Shown here: positions 1 to 5,278 of the stretch, piece after piece
Position numbering within the stretch: position 1 is the stretch's first letter
Layout: each line of letters opens with the position of its first letter
Assembly: GCA_016199015.1 (NCBI GenBank)
Contig: JACQHN010000047.1
Location: 1 to 5,862 of the forward strand
Source: Nitrospira defluvii
GTDB lineage: Bacteria > Nitrospirota > Nitrospiria > Nitrospirales > Nitrospiraceae
Direction of reading: 5' to 3'
DNA: 5,862 bases
Position numbers and translations under genes: made by a program
The notes under the pieces: generated by a model
Databases searched by the model: none
What the model saw: only the letters and a program-made list of their open reading frames with translations
Told to the model about the DNA's origin: nothing

Positions 1-703
1 CGCTGCCGGCCAACTTCCAGCCGTACCGGATGGTCAGAATGAATAACGTCGCCACAAAGACAATGACCATGCCCCCGCGAGACTGTGTCAGCAAAACTGC
101 GAACAGAACCGCGCCCAATGCCGACCCAAGGCCAAGCCACCACAGCGCAGGTGGCACCGATGGCGCCAAGAACACCGTCCCCTGTCGATACCCATACAGC
201 GCACAACTCAAGAGAATCGCCCAGGTGACCGTGAGATACCCGGCCAGAAAATTTGGGTTGAAGAAGGTGCCACTCGGTCGCGAGACATTCCAAGCAAGCC
301 CTTGCATGATGGCCCAGCCGGCTTCACCTACGCCCACCAGCACGACCACCACCGTCAACGTACGAATATGCTCCCACCGGTCGACGGAAGAGACAAGCAA
401 ATAGAAAAAGGTGACGTACCCCACGATCATTAGAAGCCATTGTCGACTCGGATGAGGATAGGGCGAGAAGAGCGTCGCCACGACGGCAAGCCCCACGAAT
501 GACAGCGCGATGTATCCTACCGGCAGCAGTGGAACACTGAACCTTCCGGCTCGAATCCCCTGTGCCAAGACGATTCCGAGCCACAATACAATCAACAACC
601 GAATGATCATCTGGGATGAATGAGTCGTTCCTCCCTCCTGAAGCGGCGAGAAGATGACCAAGGCACTGATTACCATTAGAGGAATGGAGGGAAGAACTCG
701 CAT
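1..703 (-). CDS. O-antigen ligase / Wzy_C family polytopic membrane protein (partial, C-terminus beyond left edge)
   Basis: The 234 visible residues start at ATG 703 and leave the window in frame. The protein is highly hydrophobic, with about eight likely membrane segments (roughly residues 3-20, 31-50, 56-80, 88-107, 115-136, 149-171, 187-206 and 211-226). Two motifs point to the WaaL/Wzy/PglL superfamily: RPSGTFFNPNFLAGY at about 142-156, and TQSRGG at 206-211 at the end of a membrane helix. Members work in the inner membrane and transfer or polymerise lipid-linked glycans on the periplasmic side. The C-terminal half, including the large periplasmic loop, is not visible, so O-antigen ligase, polymerase and protein O-oligosaccharyltransferase cannot be told apart. 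It lies just downstream of two pilin genes on the same strand, as TfpO/PilO pilin glycosyltransferases do, so pilin glycosylation is a reasonable inference. No clear Shine-Dalgarno precedes the ATG. An in-frame stop lies at 737-739; ATG 676 is an alternative start. Confidence 0.82.
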   Translation of the reverse strand, partial: MRVLPSIPLMVISALVIFSPLQEGGTTHSSQMIIRLLIVLWLGIVLAQGIRAGRFSVPLLPVGYIALSFVGLAVVATLFSPYPHPSRQWLLMIVGYVTFFYLLVSSVDRWEHIRTLTVVVVLVGVGEAGWAIMQGLAWNVSRPSGTFFNPNFLAGYLTVTWAILLSCALYGYRQGTVFLAPSVPPALWWLGLGSALGAVLFAVLLTQSRGGMVIVFVATLFILTIRYGWKLAGS

Positions 704-860
704 AGCCGTTGTCCGAAAGACCAATAAAAGGAATATTTATCGTGTATCAGAGAGCGGCGAATCGGCAAAGCGAAATTGAATACCGAGACGTGGTGGCCAG
801 GGAACCCTACACATGACCCCTACTGCACCGGTCAATGAATTCGTTGGTACGGCGTACAAA
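704..860. other. Intergenic spacer between pilin 1 terminator and the O-antigen-ligase-like gene
   Basis: No convincing gene lies here. It should contain the promoter of the ligase-like gene, because a strong terminator separates that gene from pilin 1. A TTGACC box on the minus strand (830-835) has no good -10 partner, and I found no sigma-54 type spacing, so no promoter is called. Confidence 0.4.
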
Positions 861-890
861 TAAAAATGGGGAGGGACATGGCCCCCCCCA
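861..890 (-). terminator. Rho-independent terminator of pilin 1
   Basis: On the minus strand a 9 bp stem (TGGGGGGGG pairing with CCCTCCCCA, including one G-U wobble) closes a six-base loop and is followed directly by TTTTTATTT. It lies about 28 bases after the pilin 1 stop. The U-tract is on the minus strand only, so it terminates pilin 1 and separates it from the ligase-like gene. Confidence 0.88.
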
Positions 891-918
891 TCGCACCTAG
901 AGTTCTGGCGACTGCCCT

Positions 919-1437
919 TTAGAGGGTCACGTCGTCAGGAACCGCCTGGGTCAGCCCGCCCTTGATGTCGTTGACCGACCAGCCGTCCATCGTAGCGTCA
1001 CTGTCGAGCTGCGCGACTGCCGAAGCCGTGAAGGTCGGTGGACTCACAACGGCGAGACTGGATACAGATCCTGTTGCCCCATCAGCGGGATTCGTACAAG
1101 CTGCAGGCGCACCACAGGGAATGTAATCGAAACCGGCGGCATCCCCCGATGCACCGCCTCCAAGGGGGGCAGGGCTGCGATAGGTGTACCGATTTGTCGC
1201 CCCAGCCAGAGCGTAACCAACTTCAGAGAAGCTCCCGTAACGACCCTGCTCGCTGAGATAGGCCGTCTCAGCCACAAAGATTGCGCCGAGGTTGGTCTTG
1301 GCTTCCGACTGTCTGGATTTCGCCTGATAGCGCAAGAAGTTGGGAATGGCGATGGCCGCCAAGATTCCGATAATCGCCACGACGATCATCAACTCGATTA
1401 ACGTAAAACCTTTCTGACCTTTGACTTGCTTCAACAT
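919..1437 (-). CDS. Type IV pilin, PilA-like (pilin 1)
   Basis: A 172-residue type IVa prepilin. The leader [10 protein letters not shown] (residues 1-10) ends at the prepilin peptidase site G/F. The mature protein begins [10 protein letters not shown] with Glu at +5, followed by the hydrophobic assembly helix and the [18 protein letters not shown] stretch typical of alpha-1. The globular domain has one cysteine pair, C108 and C114 (C-x5-C), likely a disulfide, and a C-terminal motif [14 protein letters not shown] (145-158) whose spaced Asp residues could bind a metal. Major pilins of this kind form twitching, adhesion or conductive fibres from the inner membrane outward; minor pilin or pseudopilin is an alternative. 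The start was chosen at ATG 1437 because it gives a short classical leader and has a GGGAGG Shine-Dalgarno 4 bases upstream. An in-frame GTG at 1503 would add 22 residues and spoil the leader. It has its own sigma-54-like promoter and terminator, so it is probably monocistronic. Confidence 0.93.
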   Translation of the reverse strand: MLKQVKGQKGFTLIELMIVVAIIGILAAIAIPNFLRYQAKSRQSEAKTNLGAIFVAETAYLSEQGRYGSFSEVGYALAGATNRYTYRSPAPLGGGASGDAAGFDYIPCGAPAACTNPADGATGSVSSLAVVSPPTFTASAVAQLDSDATMDGWSVNDIKGGLTQAVPDDVTL

Positions 1438-1441
1438 AATG

Positions 1442-1447
1442 CCTCCC
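1442..1447 (-). promoter_or_regulatory. Shine-Dalgarno of pilin 1 (decides the start)
   Basis: GGGAGG on the minus strand lies 4 bases before ATG 1437. It favours this ATG over the in-frame GTG at 1503, and it is much stronger than anything at the start of pilin 2. Confidence 0.75.
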
Positions 1448-1537
1448 TTTCCTGATGTTGCCACTTCATCCGACACATTCTGTGTTCTTCCCTTTTCGTA
1501 CAAACCAGCTTTTTCAAGCCTAGCAGATCTTGGGAAT

Positions 1538-1555
1538 AGCAGGTTCTATGCCCAA
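1538..1555 (-). promoter_or_regulatory. Sigma-54 (-24/-12) type promoter of pilin 1
   Basis: The minus strand reads TTGGGCATAGAACCTGCT. GG (1552-1551) and GC (1540-1539) are separated by exactly 10 bases, and the elements GGCAY-N5-YTGCW are kept; the first T of the usual TGGCAY is G. Transcription would begin near 1527 and give a 5' UTR of about 90 bases. RpoN control of pilA through PilS/PilR is known in several bacteria. The match is to consensus only, but a second copy at the neighbouring paralogue supports it. Confidence 0.6.
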
Positions 1556-1678
1556 CACCTCCTTCCTGTAGTTCTTTGTCATTCTTTCTATGTTCCAGAT
1601 ATTTAGGTCCATCCCCGACTCACCTTCTGCTACCGCTAGCTGGATCAGATTCCATTTTCCGTCATCTTCTGACAAGTT

Positions 1679-1694
1679 TTGGTGCCGTCACCAA
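1679..1694. other. Stem-loop just after the pilin 2 stop
   Basis: TTGGTG and CACCAA form a perfect 6 bp stem with a 4-base loop, 5 bases beyond the pilin 2 stop codon. There is no U-tract on either strand, so it is not a standard intrinsic terminator. It could be a 3' mRNA-protecting hairpin or a weak terminator of pilin 2. Confidence 0.35.
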
Positions 1695-1699
1695 CGCCC

Positions 1700-2227
1700 C
1701 TAGCTCAAGACATCATTCGGCTCAGCACCGCTCAAGCCTTGCTTCTCATCGTTGACATACCAACCGTCATGCGTGGCGTCACTATCGAGATCAGCCGCGG
1801 CAGTCGCAGTAAATCCTGCCATCGACGTCGTAGCAATACCGACGACCCCCGTATAGGCCACTGCCCCTGCCATAGGCACCTCGGTCTGAATCGTATCGCA
1901 GCTGCCGACAGGCCCGCAGAGATTGTCTCCATTCGGCCCCAGTCCTGCCCCATCCCCCAAGCCTGTTCGATAGGTGTAGCGGTTCGTCGCGTTTCCAGCC
2001 ATGGCAAATCCAATATCTGAGAAATTTCCAAACTGCCTTCGATCGCCAAAGTACGAAATCTCTGCCACAAAAATAGCCGCCAAGTTTGACCGTGCCTCAG
2101 CTTGCATGGCATGCGCCCGGTATCGAAGGAAGTTTGGTATTCCGATGGCAGCCAGAATACCCACAATCACCACCACGACCATTAACTCGATCAGCGTGAA
2201 CCCTGTTTGCCTTGCTACAGTCACCAT
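1700..2227 (-). CDS. Type IV pilin, PilA-like (pilin 2, paralogue of pilin 1)
   Basis: A 175-residue type IVa prepilin with leader MVTVARQTG, cleavage at G/F, mature N-terminus FTLIELMVVV and Glu at +5. It shares with pilin 1 the alpha-1 region, the segment TNRYTYR (81-87), one C-x5-C pair (C104 and C110) and the C-terminal LDSDATHDGWYVND block (147-160). The central loop, rich in Gly and Asn around residues 88-103, differs. The last residue is Ser175, which recalls the C-terminal Ser glycosylated in some Pseudomonas pilins, although nothing proves it here. An in-frame TGA lies 4 codons upstream, so only ATG 2227 or GTG 2224 can start it. Neither has a good Shine-Dalgarno: the nearest purine-rich match, AAGGAAG at 2244-2250, is 16 bases away. 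Lower translation than pilin 1 is therefore possible. Its own sigma-54-like promoter lies about 70 bases upstream of the ATG. Confidence 0.92.
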   Translation of the reverse strand: MVTVARQTGFTLIELMVVVVIVGILAAIGIPNFLRYRAHAMQAEARSNLAAIFVAEISYFGDRRQFGNFSDIGFAMAGNATNRYTYRTGLGDGAGLGPNGDNLCGPVGSCDTIQTEVPMAGAVAYTGVVGIATTSMAGFTATAAADLDSDATHDGWYVNDEKQGLSGAEPNDVLS

Positions 2228-2308
2228 TGTGTGCGGTCACAGACTTCCTTGAAAATCATCCCGAGTGCCCCCAGCCGATAGGCGCGCTTCAAAGACAATC
2301 CCTCTATT

Positions 2309-2325
2309 AGCAGGCCCTGTGCCAA
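2309..2325 (-). promoter_or_regulatory. Sigma-54 (-24/-12) type promoter of pilin 2
   Basis: The minus strand reads TTGGCACAGGGCCTGCT. The full TGGCAC of the -24 element is present, GG (2323-2322) and GC (2311-2310) are 10 bases apart, and CTGCT stands for the consensus TTGCW. The predicted transcript starts near 2298, giving a 5' UTR of about 70 bases before ATG 2227. It shares GGCA at -24 and CCTGCTA at -12 with the promoter of pilin 1. RNA polymerase with RpoN would need an enhancer-binding protein such as PilR. Confidence 0.72.
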
Positions 2326-2356
2326 GGAACACCTTTGTTGAGCAAAGACACCGAAG

Positions 2357-2374
2357 GCATTGACAGCATTGATG
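2357..2374. repeat. Tandem 9-base direct repeat upstream of the pilin 2 promoter
   Basis: GCATTGACA is followed directly by GCATTGATG, two copies with 7 identical leading bases. They lie about 60-75 bases upstream of the predicted sigma-54 transcription start, a normal distance for an enhancer-binding protein site. The minus strand of the first copy contains TGTC, a core described for PilR sites in Pseudomonas. The regulatory role is inferred. Confidence 0.35.
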
Positions 2375-2515
2375 TTTCTGATGGTGTCCTCGTGCCGCAG
2401 CCGGCAGCGGATTGATCAGGAATGCTGAAGTCACGAAGGAAAGTGCCAAAAATTGGCTGAATCGAACAGCCGCGGCTCCTCACGTAAGCCGCCAGAATTT
2501 TACGGAACTGGCCGC

Positions 2516-2532
2516 ACCTCGCTTCCCGAGGT
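2516..2532. other. 6 bp stem-loop downstream of the TPR gene
   Basis: ACCTCG and CGAGGT pair perfectly around a 5-base loop, about 105 bases after the TPR stop. No U-tract follows on either strand. It could help end or stabilise the TPR transcript, but it may be chance. Confidence 0.25.
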
Positions 2533-2636
2533 CAATCAATCGAGCGGGGATCTGTGAGGGATGAGGACGAACTGCCGGCGAAAAGGCAGACTGCTTAGCA
2601 GGGCCGCCCCCTGATGGGGAGAAATCAACAGAAGGC

Positions 2637-4439
2637 TTATTGGATCGGGGGGGGGGTCGCTTTGCGGTCGGAGACGCGCCGAATGGCCTGGCGGATGCGC
2701 TCTTCTTTGGCGGGGTCGCCCAATCCAAGTTCACGGAATCGCTGCATCAGCTTGTCATTCGACGGATCGAGTTCAAGCGAATGCAGCAGGGCCTCTCGCC
2801 CATCTGAAAGATGTTGCTGCTTCAGAAAAATTTCCCCCAGATGTTCATAAATCACGGGATCGTCACCGACCAGCGCCACTGCCCGTTTCATTTCCGTCAA
2901 GGCTTCGGCCAGTAACCCCTTCTTGAAGAAGGCCCAGGCAAGACTATCGACGTAGTAACCGTTAGTCGGTCGGAGTGCGACGGCCTGCTTCGTCAAGGTG
3001 ATCGCCTCCTCGATTTTCACGCCACGTTCCGCGTAGCTATATCCAAGGTAGTTCAACGCATCCGCATGGTGAGGATCCAATGTGAGGGTCGTCTGCATCG
3101 ACTTCACCACGTCATCGAACCGGTTCAATTTGTCGTACACCGTCCCGGCGTTGAAGTGCAGGTCCGCGTTGTCCGGATTGTAGCGAATCCCTTCCAGAAA
3201 GGCCTGCAGGGATGGCTCGTACTGCTCCGATTGAAAATGCGAGAGCCCGAGCACGATATGAGATTCCGGCTGTTTGGGATTCAATCGGCCAGCTTCCCGG
3301 AGGTGTTGAATCGCATCAGCATATTGCTTCAGCCGATACTGCAAGACTCCCAGGTGGAGATGTCCCTCGAAATACGAGGGCTCGAGCGTGAGATTGTGGC
3401 GGTACGCTTCGACCGCTTTCGCGTAGTCCTTGGTCTCTTCGTACAGATACCCCAGATAGTCACGTACCTTGAGTTCGGCCGGGCGCACCGTGAGAATCTG
3501 ATTCAACTGCTGAATGGCCTTTGGGTAGTTTTTCTGCTCTCCATAGACGAGACCCATTCGGAGCTGGGCATCGAGGTCAGAGGGATCCTCCGCCAACATG
3601 CCCTCCAACTCCTGAAGCGCTTCATCGTACTGCTTCGCGGAGACTTGCAAGCGAATAAGATGATGCCGGATTTCCCGATTTCTTGGATTCACCCCCTGCA
3701 GATAACGGCGATAGATACTGATAGCTTGATCGCGGTCTTGCTTGGCTTCATACACTGAGCCCAAGGCCACGTAGGCCGGCTCAAACGCCGCGTTCAACGT
3801 CACCGCCTGCTCGAAATGCGTCGTCGCTTTATCAAAATCTCGTGCCTCGACGCTGATGCGACCCAAATAGTAATACCCGACCGCCGAGTCTGGACTCACC
3901 TTGATCCCAGACCGAATGGTGTTCTCTGCTTCGACATAGTGTTTCTGATTGGCCAGTAACAACCCTTTGGCAAAATAGTGTTCGCTGCGCTGTGGTTCCT
4001 GCTCAATGGCACGATTGAACAACCGCAACGCCTGGTCTGGCTTCCCTGCGGCGGCATACATGCCGCCGATTTGGCCGAGCATCTGTGCGTCCAAACCAGG
4101 CACATCTGCCACTTCATCGGCATACCGCACGGCCGTCGGCACATCACCCGTAGTGAAGTACAGGACAGCCAACCGGGCTTTCAGATAATTGGACGAGGCA
4201 TCAGTTTGCAGCGCCAACTGATACTCTTTGATGGCCTGCTCCGTCTCCTGTTCCAATTCGGCCTGGTACCCGAGCAGGAAGTGATACGACGCCCGGGAAT
4301 CGGATAGGGGTGCCATCACGCGAGGAGGCACCGGGGCCACCGCCGGAGCCACAGGCGGGACAGGACGAGAGGGCGGGACGCTCTGACAGGCCGCGGCGAG
4401 ACAGGAGAGCCCGGCGAGCAGGAACGCTGCCAATCTCAC
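2637..4439 (-). CDS. Large TPR-repeat lipoprotein
   Basis: A protein of 600 residues. The N-terminus MRLAAFLLAGLSCLAAAC is a lipoprotein signal peptide with the probable lipidated cysteine at 18 (lipobox AAAC, slightly off consensus at -3). A proline-rich linker follows (about 20-44), then tetratricopeptide repeats from about residue 48 to 570. They have the usual spacing of about 34 residues and typical elements such as YYYLGRI, AYVALGSVY, ALNYLGYSYAERG and VDSLAWAFFKKG. There is no enzyme motif; TPR arrays are protein-binding scaffolds. The start was set at GTG 4439, which has AAAGGGAG 7 bases upstream and makes a clean signal peptide. The more distal GTG 4496 would put 19 polar residues in front of it. 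PilF, PilW and Tgl, which assemble the PilQ secretin, are also TPR outer-membrane lipoproteins but much smaller, so a pilus assembly role is only suggested by the pilin neighbours. The gene ends in a run of ten C (minus strand) encoding PPP. Confidence 0.88.
   Translation of the reverse strand: MRLAAFLLAGLSCLAAACQSVPPSRPVPPVAPAVAPVPPRVMAPLSDSRASYHFLLGYQAELEQETEQAIKEYQLALQTDASSNYLKARLAVLYFTTGDVPTAVRYADEVADVPGLDAQMLGQIGGMYAAAGKPDQALRLFNRAIEQEPQRSEHYFAKGLLLANQKHYVEAENTIRSGIKVSPDSAVGYYYLGRISVEARDFDKATTHFEQAVTLNAAFEPAYVALGSVYEAKQDRDQAISIYRRYLQGVNPRNREIRHHLIRLQVSAKQYDEALQELEGMLAEDPSDLDAQLRMGLVYGEQKNYPKAIQQLNQILTVRPAELKVRDYLGYLYEETKDYAKAVEAYRHNLTLEPSYFEGHLHLGVLQYRLKQYADAIQHLREAGRLNPKQPESHIVLGLSHFQSEQYEPSLQAFLEGIRYNPDNADLHFNAGTVYDKLNRFDDVVKSMQTTLTLDPHHADALNYLGYSYAERGVKIEEAITLTKQAVALRPTNGYYVDSLAWAFFKKGLLAEALTEMKRAVALVGDDPVIYEHLGEIFLKQQHLSDGREALLHSLELDPSNDKLMQRFRELGLGDPAKEERIRQAIRRVSDRKATPPPIQ
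2647..2656. repeat. Homopolymer G10 tract inside the 3' end of the TPR gene
   Basis: Ten consecutive G on the plus strand (C10 in the gene) encode the proline run five to three residues before the C-terminus. Loss of one base would replace the last residues with a tail of more than 50 residues ending at 2480; gain of one would give a tail of roughly 35 residues. It is a candidate slippage site or an assembly error hotspot. Confidence 0.8.
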
Positions 4440-4446
4440 GCCGACA

Positions 4447-4454
4447 CTCCCTTT
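4447..4454 (-). promoter_or_regulatory. Shine-Dalgarno deciding the TPR gene start
   Basis: AAAGGGAG on the minus strand lies 7 bases before GTG 4439. This supports the start that gives a proper lipoprotein signal peptide over the upstream in-frame GTG at 4496. Confidence 0.65.
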
Positions 4455-4541
4455 CGGAGCCTGCACTAGTCGAAGATCTTCACGTAATGGTTGCACAGTG
4501 GTCCGCTCAACTTGCAGGGAAGCACCCGAGGAAGTAAAGAA

Positions 4542-4567
4542 CCCCGCCCTTCCGGGCGGGGCTTTTT
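4542..4567 (+). terminator. Hairpin 1: intrinsic-terminator-like stem-loop
   Basis: CCCCGCCC and GGGCGGGG form a perfect 8 bp stem with loop TTCC, followed on the plus strand by CTTTTT. It has the form of an intrinsic terminator, yet no plus-strand gene lies upstream, because the region is divergent. It may insulate the cyclophilin gene from antisense read-through, or it may belong to a repeat element. On the minus strand the loop is GGAA, a GNRA tetraloop, followed by a weaker TTCTTT. Confidence 0.6.
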
Positions 4568-4569
4568 GA

Positions 4570-4645
4570 GCCAGGAGGATTTTTGTTCCTCCGCTACGCT
4601 ACGGGCTGCCATTCCTCCCCGCTCTTCCGAGCGGGGCATCCTGGC
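4570..4645. repeat. Nested inverted-repeat unit containing hairpin 2
   Basis: The outer arms GCCAGGA (4570-4576) and TCCTGGC (4639-4645) pair perfectly over 7 bp. Inside them, CCCCGCTC (4617-4624) and GAGCGGGG (4629-4636) form a perfect 8 bp hairpin with loop TTCC, a near copy of hairpin 1. A competing hairpin GGAGGA (4574-4579) with TCCTCC (4587-4592) overlaps the left outer arm, so two alternative folds exist. Such paired palindromes occur at ends of IS200/IS605-type or palindrome-associated small elements, but no transposase is present. Confidence 0.55.
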
Positions 4646-4717
4646 AGATCTTCGTGAACCGCCCGTCATGAGGCTCACGTCCGATCGTCGTAAGTCGAAG
4701 GCTCCCTGTACCGGCCC

Positions 4718-4747
4718 TTGCCGTGAGAATCCCCCGCCTGTTAGATT
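4718..4747 (+). promoter_or_regulatory. Candidate sigma-70 extended -10 promoter of the cyclophilin gene
   Basis: TTGCCG (4718-4723) as -35, an 18-base spacer ending in TGT, and TAGATT (4742-4747) as an extended -10. The expected transcription start near 4754 coincides with the first base of ATG 4755, which would make a leaderless mRNA and would explain why no Shine-Dalgarno is present. The match is moderate. Confidence 0.35.
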
Positions 4748-4754
4748 GGGCCCC

Positions 4755-5276
4755 ATGACTATGCAATTTCAGAAAAAAGATCCGCGTGCCACCATCATCA
4801 CCAAGTTCGGGGAGATCAAGATTCGGTTCTACCCGGACGATGCGCCGCGCCATGTGGAGAACTTCATCAATTTGGCCAAGATGGGCTTTTACGACGACAC
4901 CACGTTTCACCGTGTGGTGCCCGGCTTCATCATCCAGGGTGGAGATCCCTTGAGCAAAACTCCCGACCGGATGTTGCACGGATCCGGGGGGCCCGGCTTC
5001 TTCCTCAACCCCGAGCCCAATGACCGCCCTCATAAACGCGGCGCCATTTCCATGGCGAAGATGCCGCGCGACGGTAACAGCACACGGGATTTCAACGATA
5101 ACGGATCGCAGTTCTTCATCTCCCTCCAAGACAACGGCGGACTCGATCGCCGGTATTCCATCTTCGGAGAAATTTTCCGGGGGATCGAAATCATCGACAT
5201 GATTGCGAAGCTGCCGTGCGATGAACGCGACAATCCGCTGGAACCGATTCGCATGAAGGTGACGGTGAAGGAATAG
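4755..5276 (+). CDS. Cyclophilin-type peptidyl-prolyl cis-trans isomerase
   Basis: A 173-residue single-domain cyclophilin, the normal length for a bacterial cytoplasmic enzyme; no signal peptide is present. It catalyses cis-trans isomerisation of X-Pro bonds during protein folding. Family motifs are clear: FHRVVPGFIIQGGDP (51-65) with the catalytic Arg53, Phe58 and Gln61; GSGGPGFF (76-83); GAISMAK (96-102); and NGSQFFISL (116-124) with Gln119 and Phe121. The place of human CypA Trp121 is Gly and that of His126 is Tyr134 (LDRRYSIFG); Tyr at that site is seen in many homologues, while loss of Trp usually lowers cyclosporin binding. ATG 4755 was chosen because family homology begins there; ATG 4761 or the distant in-frame ATG 4668 are alternatives, and none has a good Shine-Dalgarno. 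It is the first gene of a likely three-gene plus-strand operon, with the next gene 2 bases after its stop. Confidence 0.94.
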   Translation: MTMQFQKKDPRATIITKFGEIKIRFYPDDAPRHVENFINLAKMGFYDDTTFHRVVPGFIIQGGDPLSKTPDRMLHGSGGPGFFLNPEPNDRPHKRGAISMAKMPRDGNSTRDFNDNGSQFFISLQDNGGLDRRYSIFGEIFRGIEIIDMIAKLPCDERDNPLEPIRMKVTVKE

Positions 5277-5278
5277 GC

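Larger units (their letters stand above)
2228..2636. other. Intergenic region between the TPR lipoprotein gene and pilin 2
   Basis: These 409 bases hold the pilin 2 promoter, a tandem 9-base repeat and a 6 bp stem-loop, each listed separately. No complete gene could be supported. Short open stretches exist in all three minus frames, but none combines a start codon, a ribosome site and a coherent protein. Confidence 0.5.
4440..4754. other. Divergent intergenic region between the TPR gene and the cyclophilin gene
   Basis: The 315 bases contain two matching GC-rich hairpins, a third overlapping hairpin, an outer 7 bp inverted repeat, a 9 bp inverted repeat at the flanks and a candidate promoter for the cyclophilin gene. 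Both strands stay open for translation here, but there is no coherent protein and the reading is dominated by inverted repeats. I treat it as non-coding. Confidence 0.55.

Noticed and set aside
1438..1503. Upstream extension of pilin 1 to GTG 1503
   Set aside because: It would give a 32-residue leader without benefit; ATG 1437 has a good Shine-Dalgarno and a standard short prepilin leader.
1557..1567. Strong Shine-Dalgarno-like AAGGAGGTG on the minus strand upstream of pilin 1
   Set aside because: No start codon lies at a proper distance, and it is upstream of the predicted transcription start, so it would not be in the pilin mRNA.
2237..2449. Possible small secreted-protein gene upstream of pilin 2: one minus frame reads like a signal peptide (LALSFVTSAFLINPLPAAARG region), and a second frame then reads as a coherent stretch whose TGA overlaps the pilin ATG
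   Set aside because: It would need a frameshift, has only a TTG start without a ribosome site, and the second frame has no start codon before its last few codons. The sigma-54 promoter of pilin 2 lies inside it. A decayed gene is possible but not supported.
2436..2451. TGGCAC-TTTCC-TTCG on the minus strand as a further sigma-54 promoter
   Set aside because: The essential -12 GC is CG here, so the spacing rule fails; the site at 2309-2325 is a proper match.
2480..2734. 84-residue minus-strand reading frame overlapping the TPR gene end
   Set aside because: It overlaps the TPR gene, has no ribosome site and low-complexity content. It matters only as the alternative tail if the G10 tract slips.
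3066..3758. 230-residue plus-strand frame inside the TPR gene
   Set aside because: It is an antisense shadow of a clear TPR coding region, with no motif or ribosome site of its own.
4440..4496. Longer TPR protein starting at GTG 4496
   Set aside because: It would place 19 residues, several charged, before the signal peptide and ignores the good Shine-Dalgarno in front of GTG 4439.
4491..4754. Long N-terminal extension of the cyclophilin, open in frame back to 4491
   Set aside because: It translates through the hairpin repeats, is Arg/Pro-rich and has no family similarity; the cyclophilin domain begins right after ATG 4755.
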